Positions 12,501 through 27,500 are shown, counted from the first letter of the stretch. The stretch is DNA of 64,000 nucleotides from Platerodrilus igneus (GCA_036346225.1 JARFIW010000999.1:1905001-1969000); one strand, 5' to 3'. Numbers and translations: made by a program. Notes: generated from the sequence alone by a model not told the origin.

Positions 12501-15500
12501 TTTTTCAACCCGAAGGTACTACATTGCTCAGGAAGCGAGTGTTTTTTTACCTGGAAAATTTGGAATTTTGCCGAACCCTTGCTGTTCCAAGCAACACTAG
12601 CATACGGGACCTCCATTTTACCTCTCATCCGAACGAGGGCGTATTTTTGTGAAAAATGCTTGCCAAACATTTTTCAAGCGGACTGTGTCGGGATTCGAAC
12701 CCCGACAAAACTATACCGCTAAAAGGCCGACATCTACAATGCAACAGCCTGCTAGTACATCGAATTACCAGGATCTGTGAATGGCACTAGTGAATCTCAA
12801 TCAGATGATGAAATTTGGAGACAAGAAGTTAGCTATACCCAAGATCGACCGTAAGCTCGATGTAGTGAACTGGAGGTTGATAAGAATATGCTATAAGCAC
12901 TGATACAGAAAACGGGTCCAGATTTTGGTGTGTGGTTACAATCCCAATAGTACGGCGCCTACTATAAAGAGTGTTAATTACTACTTCTATCAACATGGGA
13001 ACTGCATAATGGTTGCGAGTGTCCTTACCACCACAAGATCTTCGAACTTCTGGGTCACAGTGTGTTCTTCGACAGAACAGCTTTAAGATGGGAGCAATGC
13101 AGTGCATTTTAGTCTACCCCTTACCAGAATAATACACCGGAATGTAAGCGAGGCGATGGGTTCCGCAGCGCGAGTTCTTTAAATAGTCTTAATTGACAAG
13201 TTGTTAATCATACAATATGAAATTTCGAGAATGTTATTTGAATAATTTCTGGCATGTTTTCGAAATAACTTGTGCAACTAAATAATGTATAAATGGCTGT
13301 TAAGGGGTTCTGCAGTTCAGTTCTAATTCAAGCTTCGATTACATTGTGAGGTCTAATATGAAGCTTTGAAATTATTGATGTGAAATCAAGTAGTGGTACA
13401 TATGTGATATATATTGCTGTTTATATAAATTACTATGTGGGATATAAATTACTGTAGTGGTCGATATTAACTAATAATTAGTATTTGGATAGTTTATTAT
13501 AGTGCTTTAATAGTAAGTAATTACGATGATAATATTTGTACTGTTAGAGATTAGCTGGAAATAAATTGTTATGTGAGTTTGTAAAATTTTATTGTACCTG
13601 CGAGTTGTTGAAAAGGTTTGTATAATCAGTTGAAAATAAAGAATTGTTGTTTATGCTAGTAGAGTTTTCGTTACAGTAGCATTTTATCCAGTTGTGACGT
13701 AATCTTAAAGTTAAAGCTAATGCGTTATATACGAGGACTGTGCTTTATGTTTTGCATACTAGGATATAGAGGGCGCCACTAAACAAACGTCAATACTAAA
13801 AATTAACCTCAATCTTTAGTTAATCTAAATCCAAAGTTTCAGTGCAATACTTGTAGTGTTGCAGCTACAACGAACTGTCAAAGTTAACAAGTTAATAGAA
13901 AAATAGAATTAAACCATGAAAATTTTTGAGCAGTAATCTTATAATTTTCGAAGACAATTATCTTGACAAAGATGCCTCGTCAAGTTGGTTTCTGTTTTCG
14001 GCAATGAAGGACCATATCAGTCAACAATTCTTGATATGGAGAATTCAAACATAAACGGATTAATCTTAGCGACGTGACGATCCAAAAGCAGGTGAACCAA
14101 AAACGGTAGTCACTTAGGAAAACGTTGATGATATGCGCAATCTCATCGACGAAGATCGACATGTGACATCACAAAATTGAAACATCATTGGGGATTTCAG
14201 AAACTTGAATTGAAATAACTATGCATGAAAAATTGCGTGTAGAAAAATTAACTTCCCGTTGGATACTCCATCTGTTGACCGAGAAACAGAAAGCAGCTAG
14301 GGTGACTGAATTGGTGTCAAAAAACTCTAGACCACTTCAACGCAGGAAACTATAAACGTGTACAACATCGTGAGTGGTGATGAATCTTCGATTTACTCAT
14401 ACGAGCCAGAAAATAAACGCCAGTGATCTGGTTGTGTGTTCCAAGGTGAAGAAAAGTCGTCAAAACTCATCCGTTCTCGAAGTGTTTTTAAAAGGATGGT
14501 CGCAACATTTTTCTTGAAAGCGGATCATGTCGTAACAATTTCCCTACAAGATCAAACAACTGTTACAACCACCAATTGGTATACAACCAAGACAAAGCAA
14601 GTTCGCACACAGCTCACAAGGCAATTGAATTTTTAACACAACAAAAATACGCATTGTTAGACCTTTCTGCGTACAGTCCCGTCATAAGTCGCAACAATTT
14701 CTATACCTTTCCGAAAATCGAGGATCGACTGCGTGCTCAAAGGTTCCAGTCGTCAGAAGAAGCAGTCGATGCCTTCAAAAATCCAATTTTGAATGTACCA
14801 ACAAATGAGTGGGATAACTAATTCCAGAGCTGGTTCAAGAGCATGTAAAAGTGCATTAATCTTCGTGGAGAATACTTCGAAAAACAATAACGTCTTTAAA
14901 AGCTATCTACTGTTTTATTCCAGCTTTATATACAAAACTTAAAAAACAACCCTTCTACGCAAGTCCGTCAAGTTGTCCCTCCCCTAGTTGACCGATTTTC
15001 TCCAAAACCTAGCACTAGCTAGCATCAAAGTTGTAGAGCTAGCCCCAAAACTGTTTCAGAAATATGGCCAATTATATTTAGGGAGGGGCTTGACACTCCC
15101 AGTGCTCCGATTTGCTCCAAAACCAAAAACCTAGCACCATGTAGTTTAAAGCTAGCACACGCTAGCACCCAAGTAAGAAAGCTAGCACCTTAAAAACAAA
15201 AAAGCGGCGATTTCTTAAAAAAAAATTGCCAGCCCCCGGTTGCCCGATTTGCTCCAAAATCTAACACCTCTTTGCTTATAACCAACACTAGCTAGCACCA
15301 AAGTTGTCGAGCTAACACAAAAGCCATATCAGAAATATGGTCGATCATATGGAGGAGGGGCAACTTGACGTTAGTCTCCCCGTGCTCCCATTTGTTCCAA
15401 AACCTAGCACCATGTAGCTTAGATCTAGCACCCAAGCAAGAAAGCTGGAATCTTAAAAACAAGATGGCGCCGATTTTTAAAAGAAAATTGCCAATTCACC

Positions 15501-18500
15501 CGTTGTCTGATTTGCTCCAAAATCTAGAATCTCCTTGCTTATAGCTAGCACCAGCTAGCACCAAAATTGTAGAGCTAGCATCAAAGTTGTTTCAAAAATA
15601 TAGCCAATTATATTTGGTGGAGGGACCAACTTGGCGCTAGCGCTCCCTCCCTTTCGGAATATAGTTGGCCATATATCTGAAACGCGTTGTAGTGCTAGCT
15701 CTACACTTTAATGCTAGCTGGTGCTAGTTATAAGCAAAGAGATGCTAGATTTTGGAGCAAATTAGACAACGGTGGGCAAAATTTTTTTAAAATATTGCCG
15801 CCATCTTGTTTTGAAAGTGTTAGCTTTATTACTTGGGTGCTAGCTGGTGCTAGCTCTAAGCTACATGGTGCTGAGTTTTGGAGAATATCGGAGCACTGGG
15901 GAGGAGCTAGCGTCAAGTGCACCCCCCCCCCCGAATATAATTGGCGATATTTCTGAAATGGCTTTAGTGCTAGCTCTACAACTTTGGTGCTAAATGGTGT
16001 TAGCTATAAGCAAAGAGGTGTTAGATTTTGGAGCAAATTGGACAACTGAGGGGCTGACAAAAATTTTTTAAATATCGCCACCATCCTGTTTTTAAGGTGC
16101 TAACTTTTTAACTTGAGTACTAGCTAGTGCTAGCTCTAAGCTACATGGTGCTAGGGTTTGGAGCAAATCGCAGCACGGTGGGGCTAGCGTCAAGTTGCCC
16201 ACCTCCCGAATATAATTGGTCATATTTCTGAAACAACTTTGGTGCTAGCTCTACAATTTTGGTGCTAGCTATAAGCAAATGCGTGCTAGGTTTTGGAGCA
16301 AATCGGTCAACTGGGGGACTTGATGGACTTCTTCTATGCCCTCACTCTGCATAAAGAACTATTCTCATATTATTATAATCACATTATTGCCAAAACCGTT
16401 AATTGAAGTAATTATTCCTACAGGGTAGCGAAACTACAGCATCGGGTATGGGATTCGCATTGATAACGATTGCAATGTTTCCAGAAGTTCAGGTAAAACC
16501 ATCACACTGTCAATTATTTAAAAGCTGTTCATTTGTTTATTTTAAAGCAACGCATCTACGAAGAAATTATGGATACAGTTGGACAGGAACGGCAAGTGGA
16601 AATCGAAGATTTAACTAAGTTGGATTATTTAGTACGCGTAGTTAAAGAAGCAATGAGAATTTTCCCAACCGGAGTGGCTGCAATACGTTCGGTAACGCAA
16701 GACATAAAGTTAGGTAAGATGACATTCCTGTAAAGGTGTAATACAAATGTAGAAAAGTTACTAGTGATTATGAAACCGAAATGTATTCAGATTTTGACAG
16801 CTATTTGTACTCGTAAAATAATTTCAGAGATCATCTATTAATAATTTTCACACACGAAATTCGGCCAATTAATTGTTTATTTATTTATTTATTTATTTAT
16901 TTATCGTCTTTATTTATCTAAACTAACATATACAAAGTGAATGAGAAAAAAAAACATACAAAATCGTGCAGGCGAAGTTCAGTCACAGACTGTTCTTCCA
17001 CTTAACCTGAAGTAACATTATAATAACAGACAGCAAGCATCAAACGTAACAAGCAGCAGCACACAGTTGACTGAATTTATGTGTTCATACTTTCTGTACC
17101 CAGTACTGAATAAGTAAATAAATTAAATAAGCGTAAGATCATTGTAGGTTAATCAGATATTTTTTGTAGTATCTCTTAAAACTGTATACTGATTTATTCT
17201 TTAGAGAAGCATCGATAGAATTGTATAATGCAACAGCCGAATAATGGTACGATCTTTGGTAGAAGGTGGACGTGTGACGCTCAATATGCAATAGATCGAG
17301 TGATCGTAGTTAATACAGTGGTAATAACGACGCGGTTTTAGTAAAGACTTTATATATTCTGGTGTTGTGGGCGAGGTTAGAGCGCGATGTGTATAAACTG
17401 CAAGGTGTAATTTACGCCTGTTAGCCATATTCAGCCAACCTGATTCTCGCAAAAAGTTAGAAATATGGTCATACTTTCGTAAACCGTAAACAAATCTTAG
17501 ACAAGCATTTTGGATCCTCTGAATGCGTAGGGAAGTATTATAATCTAAACAAGGACCATATACAACATCACAATAATTAAACAGAGACAAAATTAATGAT
17601 TCGCACAATAGCACACGATGATTATAACTTAAAATATCTTTATTTAAATAAAACTTGCGTAAAATTATGTATGAACGCTTAATTAGATTATTTACATGTC
17701 CTTCAAAACGTAACTTATAATCAAGTAATATACCGAGATTCACAACTGAGTTTTGGATTTCAATACTATCACCATTGAGCATGAGGTTTAAGTTATCAAC
17801 CACTTGTTTCCTATCATTAACTGGTCCAAAATGATGGCCGAGGTTTTTTTAGTATTTAGCACTAATGAATTATTGGCAGCGTAGCGGGATATGTGTTCTA
17901 GGTCTTTATTGAGTAAATAGTTAGCCTCTTTCAAGGTGTCTTTATGGAAAGATATATACAGCTGCGAGTCATCAGCATACATATGGAAAAGACAGTGATG
18001 TAGCAATGAAGACAGATCAGCTGTATATACTAAGAACAACAATGGACCGAGTATTGACCCCTGGGGAACTCCACTAGATACAACTTCGTAAGTTGACATA
18101 ATTCGGTTAACTCGCACCGACTGCGTTCTGTCAGACAAGTAACAAGCAAAAAATTGCCTAGTTGGTTCATCAAATCCAAAATAATTCATTTTTGCAAGTA
18201 ACAATTTGTGATCGATCGTATCAAAGGCTTTAGAAAAGTCCAGCAAAACCAGTGCAGTAACAAGACCCATGTCCGATGATCGAATAATGTCATTAGTAAT
18301 TTTTATTAATGCACTAGTAGTACCATGACCTCCCCTAAAACCCGACTGATTTGAAGGTAGAATTTCAGAAACAGTAACGTACTCATAAATTTGCTCGTAT
18401 AATATTTTTTCCAGTATTTTAGATAAAACCGGTAAAATACTTATTGGTCTCAAATCAGACAACGTAGCAACTTCTTTTTTCGGTAGCGGTATTACTATTG

Positions 18501-21500
18501 ATGATTTCCAACTAGTTGGGAAGTAATTGTTCAACACTTTTTGTTTCTCCAAGCCTCTTTTGAAACATGATTTATATCTCTAAGTGTAAATTAAGTATAA
18601 ACACATTGTAGATTTCTTACAAAAAAATTGCATAAAGTTGAATCCGATTATTTTGAAAAAAGTTAAAGGGCTTACTGTATATTGCCTATTTAAATTCAGG
18701 AAATTTTTTGGTAAAATTTGTACGTTAATTTTGAAAAATTAAATTTTTAGGTAAAATGGAGTTATTTCCAAAATAACTTTAAATATCTCAATTAAGGTAC
18801 GAAATTTTAACCACAATTTTAATAAGATAGTTAAACTTACAGAATTTTAACTGCTCCAAGAACTTTTGAAAAATTAAATATAGATTACTACGTTATTATC
18901 GAAATCTTTCTAAAATTACGACAAAGTTTTAGGAAATTATCAAAATGCACCTAAGAGATGTTCTAGGACACTAAAACGGGTAGAATAGCTTGCGTGTTAC
19001 AGTGAGCTAGAGCCGAACTCTAGCTTGTTCATTTCACCAAAGTAATTGTACTTAAGTTGGAAAACCAACGAAAAAAATGCATTCTGAAATTTCTCAGATT
19101 CATAATTATAAGCCGAACTATATGCCTTGTAACGAATACGATTCTCTGCTTCTTAAATATACGCTTTTGTTCCATATACCTATTCAATAAATATTAAATT
19201 CCAATAGAAACAATATATTACGAATTCATACATAGAGCACTATCTATATTTAAATATTCAAAGTAAAATTTAAGAACTCTTCTATTTGTATGTATCTTGA
19301 TACAATATCCCCTTTCCTGCGCGTGATCGGATAAGCAACGTAGCCTCGTGGTCAAGCTTCATTTTGATATCGGGATGTAATCAGAAAACAAGTATTAACG
19401 TGGGCCTGCAGGTTTTTGATAAAACATGTCGTTCCAGAAAGTAGTGAAGTGGAGTCGACGAGTACCATGGCTTTATTTTTAGTTGTAGTATCGACCTAAA
19501 ATAGTCAAGAATACAAATCTACGGTAGGTGGATAATTCTCAAACTTACCTTTAAAATCAATTTTCCCCATTTCTTTTCAGCGCAAGTACGAAAGTAGGAA
19601 TTATAACGAAGTACAGAATTATGTCGAAGTAAAATAAAGCAAGTATAAAAGCATGAATAAATACGAATTTATATCGAAGTAAAGTAACACAACGAAGTAC
19701 TCAAGTATAAATTGATATTGAGATAAAGTAAAAACATATGGATACGCAAACACATAGTAAATTTTTTTGGATATTGGTTGTGCTGTAAATGCAGTTTTAA
19801 ATGTTGCTATGCGAGAGGGTGGAAATTTCCACATATGCTTGGTTAGTATAGAGGTCAAGCTCGGACACATATATCAGCTGCGCGCACCTACCATTGTAAG
19901 TACGTAGATGCTTAAGGAATTTGGTTGCCTAGCAGATATATAGCGGTGAGCCATCCTCAACTTTATGGCTATATTCATTTCAAAAAACAATCATTTACGA
20001 TGTACAAATAATTTTTGAAAATTCTATATATGATTACTTAAATTTGATACACGAAATTTTTGTGAAAGTATTATGATCATTTAATTTGATACGCCTATAA
20101 TTGTATTCAAAATTTAATAATCGAATAGTGCATAAATGTTCTTATTATTTAGAAGGCATTTCTATAAGATAATTTTGTAGTTACAAGGTTATACCAAAAT
20201 GTTCGTATAACTAAACATGTGATAGGTTGATATTTGTTTGCCACATTATAGAGTATAACTTATTTTGACAATACATCTGAAGTACATTATAATTCGAATT
20301 AGGGCCGCTATACTTGCGGACACGTCCCCAATGCTCCACCCGGAGGTACTACATTGGGTTTAAACGCGAAAATAATCGTGCTTCTGATTAATTCTGACTT
20401 CATAGTTAATCCACCCTAAATAAAAAACTAAATAAAAATCTAACAAACCTAAAAATCTAACAAACCTAACAAGCTCTAACAATCTAACAAACATAAAAAT
20501 CTGACCAACTGAAACAAAACTAAAAACAAAAAACTAAAAACAGGGTTGTAAATAATGGTATCCCTAGCGCCGACTTTGGAGTGTACCCGATCAACAAGAC
20601 ACAAGCAAAAATAAGAGAGGGAGGGATCCGTAATACCGGATAGCAGACGCCGGTTCTGCTTACCAGTGCGACCTGAAAGGTCGTCTTAAAACTATCCAAA
20701 TCTAGCTAACTAATTTAAATTCATCCCTAGCTTTCCCCTATCATTACCTAACTGATTTATATTATGATTACAATCTTCACACATCTACTCTTCCTTCCCA
20801 AATATATACTGCAACCAAAATGGCGACAGAACGTCAAACAAAATAAATATGCCACAAAATGCTACAATGCATGCTAATAAATAAATATAAAGTGTAAATA
20901 TAAAATATAAATAAATATAATTATATAAATATATAAATAAATGTTTAATAAGCGTTAAGCATATAGCAGTGCACAAAATAGCGAAAGCATCACCATATTT
21001 ATTAGGTGCACTCGCACAAGCATTATGTCGACTAGCGCCTTTACATACCAAACGTGCTTCTTAAATTATTTCAAAAACTACTAATTAATGTAAATCAATG
21101 CTTGTGCGAGTACAGCCGCCACAATTTAAGTCTTACCTCGATAATAAAATTCTCTAGCATCCGAAGATCTGGTCGCCTGTAACTTACTTCTAAAGGTGGG
21201 ACGGGGTGCACTGCTAAAGTCCTGGTGGGTATGCACTAAATGTTCTTGGGGGGATCACAATCACTATCACTATCACTTCACTTTCAAGTCCTGGGGGGAT
21301 GCGCGGTTGCGCTCTGTTTTATTATCCTTGCTTACTTTATTGATTTAATTTAATGAAGGTTTCTGATTTATTTGTTATTGTTTATTTCGTATTATTTATT
21401 CCTGATTTTCCGCACATAATTATGAAGATAGGCAGTGATTGTATTAATAGAGTGGGGGTTTCTCGTGCATATTGGACATTTGGGTATAATTATCATGTTT

Positions 21501-24500
21501 TTTTTTTATTATTATTTAATATCAGGTTTTGGTTTTATCTATACTCGTATCCTTACTCACGCCAACTCAATTTAAAATTTTTACAATCCTCCCGCCAACC
21601 CCACCGAATTTTACACGCGGTTGTCATTGTCTAATCTCGCGACCCTTCCCGCGAATTCTTTTAAGGCTGTCCAGAACGCCTTCTGGTTAACCACTTCCCC
21701 GACTTCCTCTAGGCTCTTTGGCCATGCCAGACCTAGGATAGCTAGTTTGCTATCAGTCAACCCTCGATTTCCCGCCTCAAGCGGGCAGTCAAAGAGCACG
21801 TGCTCTGCGCTTTCCGCGCCCTCACCGCATTCGCAGCGGTCGCTGTTGGTTAGACCGAACCTTTGTAAATACGCCTTCAGGGCGCCGTGCCCTGTTATCA
21901 ACTGCACCATTTTGTGATCGAGCTTAACCTCGATCTTACCTCTGGCTTCTATGCTCGGTATGAATTTGTGGGTCAACCTGCCCGTGGCAGCGTTGTTCCA
22001 CCTCTCTTCCCATTGTCGAACTGATTTTTCGCGCAGCTTTCTTTTGATTAAAGACCTCGGTATCGACGAATGTGATATTCGAAAGTCGCCCGTCGCGGCC
22101 TCTTTAGCTAATTCGTCAGCCCTATCGTTTCCTACGTTACCATTGTGCGACCTGACCCAACAGAACTTTAAACGTCGAAACTCTAGCGCCGTACGCGCTA
22201 TCCTCCAGACGTCCGCTTGGAAATCTGTCGAGGTGTTCATGTTTGTTAAAGCCGTTAGCGCCGATTTACTATCACTGATTATATAATACTCGTCTCTGCC
22301 CGTATGGTTTATTACGTAATCGATAGCCTCTCGTATGGTTACCAATTCGCACTGGAAGATAGTGCACCAGTTCGCGACTTTGGTTTGAAACCGAAACACC
22401 TCCCTTTCCTGCTTATACACGACAAACGCCGCGCCTGCTTGCCCATCGTCCATACGTGAACCGTCCGTATAAATTCTGATACCCATCGCGTCCTCATCAC
22501 CTTCGACAAACTCGATCCTCTAATATCAGCCGGGTGCCCCAACTCAGATACAACGATCTTTCTTGCAATTTCCCTATTACCAAGATTAAGATCTTCGATA
22601 ATTTCGCGCCCTTTTCCTATATTTATTAATCGTCTATCTCTAATCTCCTAACGACATATTCGATAGGAGAGTCCTACTGATCACCAGGACAGCCTCCGTG
22701 GAGGTGGTACTGTACGCCCTCGCCGCTTTTACCGCGGTTATGCGTTGTACGCTCGTCAATTGACGCATCTCCCGGACTTTACAACCTTCTGCCCATACAG
22801 AAGCTGCGTACAGTATTGCCGGCTCAATTGCTCCGGTATAAACCGTCCTCAGCGATTCGCCCTGAAACCCCACTTTATTTTAGCCGCCGCCATCATTTTA
22901 TTTGATATTTCGCCGCCCTTACTTTTTACGTATTGTACGTGCGCTTTCCAATTTAATTTATTGTCGATGTTGACGCCGAGGTAGGTAATACAATCTTTAA
23001 ACGGATTTTCTCCTCCTAGCTCTAACCTAGGAGGTCTCTGTCCTGGTTTCGTGCCGAAATAAAGCGCCTCTGACTTCGCCGTGTTAAATTTTAATTTTAC
23101 CGCCTGCGACCATTCGTGTAATTTATTAAGCGCCTCGTTCGGTTTTGTGCGCATATCCATTAACAATCTCGATCTCACAATTAAAAGTGTGTCATCTGCA
23201 AACCCAACAATTGAGCATCCTGCGGGCAACTTGACCCTAAAGATGCTCTCATACAACAACTTCCAAAATGTGGGACCAGAACATGACCCTTGCGGGCATC
23301 CCCTTTCCACCTCACGCGACAGAACTTTACCCGGAATTTCAACCTGTGCCAATCGCCCCGAGAAATAGCACTTGACCAAAGACATCAAGTTTCGCGGACA
23401 ACCCCTACGATCTAACTCGCAAACGATTAATGGGCACCAGGCAGCATCAAATGCTCTTGAAATGTCCAAAGCAACAACGACACAGTACTCTTTAGCATCT
23501 CTTGCCTGCTTAATTTCCCCGACAACGAACTCTAACGCGTCGATAGTCGACTTGCCCTCCACGAAACCAAACTGTCGGTTATTAAAACCGCCGCTGTCTC
23601 GCACTAGGTGTTCAACACGCGTAGTCATAACGCGATCTAAAACTTTGCCCAGCACCGGTAGCAAGCTAATTGGACGATAGCTGCCCGGATCTGACGCCTT
23701 TTTAGGTTTGGGTATAAATTTCACATTCTGGATTTTCCAGCAACGCGGAAAACGCCCCTTTCTAAACAAAGATTAAACAACCCAACAAAGACACACGGGG
23801 CTAACAGGCACGCCTGCAGAGCTGCGTTTGAAGTGATTCCATCATGCCCCGATGCCTTTTTAGGGTTCATCCTCCTAAGAGCCCTGACGACCTCGTGAAC
23901 TAGGATTGCCTTATCGGCACCTGTTCCTTGCGCCTCTGCAGCTTCCCGACGTATTAAATCGTGCGACCCTTCATCCCCCTCGGGATTATCCGATGGGAAA
24001 AATTTCTCTAGTAAATATTCCGCTGTGGTTTTCAAACCTTCCGTATATTCGCCATTTGTTTTCTTTATATTACTGAGCGCGATTTTTTGTTGTTTTCCTC
24101 TAATTACGCGGTATGCGGTTCCCCAGGGTTCTTTCTCTGAGTTTTGCGTGCAGAATTCTTTAAATTTATTCGTTCGCGTTTCTTCTATTAATATTTTATA
24201 TTCGCGGTAACTTTGATTATATTCTATTCTCCGTTGTTGTTCTCTTATATCTCCCGAGGCGCGTTGATAGCGGCGCCTTAGGTTACGCGTTTCTGCCCGC
24301 TTGGTGGTTAGTTCCCGGGTCCACCAGGGTACGCTGTCTTTAAATGTTTTCTTTTGCGGCATGGAATACGACGGCGCGTCTACCACCGCGTCGTTTAATT
24401 TTTTCGCGAGTGTTTCTACTTCGTCTGCCTCTCGGCAGTTAAATAGCTCATTTTCGAGCGCAGGGATACTTTCGCCAAATTTTGTTTAAACCGCTCCCAA

Positions 24501-27500
24501 TTTGCTTTTTATTACAGAACCGCGGAAATATAGTTAGCTGCTCGTTTGCGCTTGTTTTGGTTTCAACGTCCCATGTTATTAATTTATGGTCAGAGAGCGT
24601 TTCCTCGCCCGACCTTAGTTTCCAATTACAAATCGTTTCTAACATTTCGTGCGAGACTGCAGTAATATCTATAAAACTGCTGCCTCTATGCGTCTCAAAC
24701 GTAGGTGAATCATTAGTGTTTATCACACTAAGGTCCCATCCCGTAAAAAGATCAGCAACCTGCAAGCCTCTATCGTCTTCGATAGGACTGCCCCATAATG
24801 GCGACTTAGCATTAAAGTCTCCCGCGATAATTAAATTTCTATTTCTACGGATTTTGCGAAGAATTCCTTCAGTTTGATTTATTAAATCCTCTGTTTGAGG
24901 ATTCTCCCGCCGGGAATCGATCGGCGGAAGGTAAGTGCTTATCACGTAAAACGTATGCAATCCCGTAACCCCTTTCCCAAAACCTGTTATTTTGTGGCTA
25001 TACAGGTGCGGTTTCTGTATAAGCCCGATGTCGATATTATTTTCGAAGAATAACTTTACGAAGTTATTTGTTGCCCCTTTTCCTTTCCCGAGATTTAATT
25101 GCGCGAATTTAATCTTCTTGCTTCTTTTAGATCTTTCTTTTGCTTCACGGTCCATAGTCGATGTTACGTGTGATTGCGTTCTTCAATCTTAGCATCGTGG
25201 GGCATCTACTCGACTTGGCGTCGTGGCGCGTATCGACCTTCGCACCACCGCCAGTTCTGTCGTTTGCCCTAGCGCAAACCACACAGCAGGGGATTGCCCT
25301 CCGGCAATTCTTGAACTCGTGTCCGACTTCGGCACAGTTACCGCACCACTGTACTTTCTCCCTGCACTCCATCGATCTATGGCCGTACTCGTAGCACCTA
25401 TAGCACTGGGTCATCGAGAAGTGGTCCCGGGCCCAGACTCTTCGCCACCTAGGGTTAATAGCGTCAGCTAATATACGTCTCCGAAGTGTGGGGGTCATTT
25501 AGAAGACTACGTTGACGAAGGGATCCCTAGGACCCTTTCCGCCAAACCTAAACTTTTCTCTTAGGTGGTCTTCGATTTTTAAATCGCCGAAGCGGGGATT
25601 CTGGCACGCGATCAACCGTATCAGCTCTTCCGCCTTCATCCCCGCTTCAACCCCCGGAAGAACGACCCGTGGGCGCTTCTTTTTGATGGTCTTCGCCACG
25701 AGCTCTTTGCAGTGACCGACAACCTTCGACTGCAATTTCTTCGCATCTTCTCGGTTTGCACACTCGACTACTACACCGCCCTTGCGAGTCTTTTGGAGCT
25801 CCGACCACAACAAAACTATCACGAGCGAGATCGGCCTTCTTCTTTAGGATCGACATGACGTCATCCTTCTCACCTGGCCTGGCGTCGACCCTAACTGCAA
25901 AGGTGGGCGTCATACCTGCAGCAGCTGCAGCATACGACGCCTTTCGCGGCATCGGCACCTCCTGACTCCTGGAACACTGCTGCCCCGAAACAGAAGCAAC
26001 CACCGCTGGACTTCCCCCGACAACATCAGCTCTCCCAGAATCACTAGCCTCAAGCCGCAGCGCCCTAACCATACCTGTAAGTTGATTCGCCGTGTCGAGG
26101 AAATCATCCACGGCGTAGCGAATCCTCTTTCTGTCTTCCACGACGATAGTGGTGGAGGTCGTCGGCACCCTCCCGGAGATGACCGAGCGAGCCTTCCTCA
26201 CCCTCAATCTCAGGAGGTCCAGCTCATCGAGGTCGCTAGTCGCTAGTCGACATCTTTCGCTGGGCTTCCAAAGTTGAGAGCGATTTAGGCGCCGCAGCCA
26301 CCCCAGGGGGCCCCGACTCCCCCGACACGACCGCCGTAGACACAGGCTCCTCTACCTCCTGTACCTTCTCCTGTACCCCTAACATAACGTCCTTTGATAT
26401 CACCTTCAGCTGTTTCCCCCCAACAGCGCCCTCAGCCTCAGACCTATCAGACTCCGACCGATCTCCCCTCTTCTTCCTGGGCAACGGCTCTTCGTCGCGG
26501 TGGACCACCATGCTGACAAAACTATCAACAAAGGATGACACCTAAAACGCAGCGTAACGACTTGACCGTTACGACGCTAAAAGAACGACGCTAGAAGAGC
26601 GCAAAACGTTGGTCCAATAAAAATGTTTTGTTTAAAGGTGAACCGTAAACAATCTTTTATTTATTTAAACTTCAAACCACCCAATTAAATATCAAATTTT
26701 AACAAAAATACAACAAGCACTAAGCGTCAAAATAACAACTAGAATCAAATAAATTCCCTAACGCAATAAAAATATCTCGATTCAAAATGTACCGTAAAGA
26801 ACACTATTTATTTATTTTAAATTTTTAAACTGCCAAATCAAAGTTAAATAACTAATTACTTCAAAATATTAAAATATCTAATTTAGAAATAACAACACTT
26901 TATTTTTAAATGTGTAATTAACAAATGGTCGAGTGCAATCGGAATGCGGTCACCGGAAATGACCTTTCACTTAATCACTTAGTAACTAGCACAACTTGTA
27001 ACTGTTACACCGCTTAATTACACCAAAATCGATTTTAAAGGAACTTATAAGTACGCGTGTACTTAAATTATGAAAAATTTATATTAAAATTGTTTTAAAA
27101 TTTACAGTTTTTGAGTTATTTATTTGATTTAAAAAGCCTTAGATTTTTGTTTTTTGGTTATTATTTGATTATACGCGCACTATAAAAAATTCACACACTT
27201 TTTGGTTGTTTTACCCGGTTTTTTACTCGATTTACGCGGTTTTTATTTTAAATTTATTATTAAAAATGCTTTTTTAAGTTATTTTGAAATTATTTTTGAG
27301 TATTAGTTTAGTAGATTTTTGTTTTATTAACCCGAAATTTATTTAGTTTATTTTAAAACGCGGATTTGGTTTAAATTACAAAGAAAACGTGATTTATTTA
27401 GTATTTATTTAATTTAAATTCTGTTTTAAAATTTTTATTTTACTGCCCTGTATTTAAAATTTTATGCCACACAATTATAAAATTAAAACACAATAAAAAA

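Larger units (their letters stand above)
21611..26541 (-). mobile_element. R1-like (RNase H-bearing) LINE, nearly full length
   Basis: In 5' to 3' order on the minus strand: ORF1 with CCHC knuckles, an APE-type endonuclease, RT and RNase H. This order and the RT motif style (GCPQGSCSGPTFW, FADDTLLIV) fit the R1/I/LOA group. The coding region is markedly more GC-rich than the surroundings. ORF1 ends in a short overlap with the ORF2 start (25145-25155). Several frameshifts inactivate this copy. It lies antisense in the P450 intron. Confidence 0.9.

Noticed and set aside
12829..13107. 92-codon minus-strand ORF
   Set aside because: Antisense to the macro-domain fossil, with no recognisable motif.
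16533..16547. Start codon upstream of the P450 exon (MFILK...)
   Set aside because: These bases are intron ending in TTTAAAG; the exon begins at 16548.
21621..22286. Plus-strand ORFs over the R1-like LINE
   Set aside because: Antisense to the RNase H domain; codon content follows the minus-strand gene.
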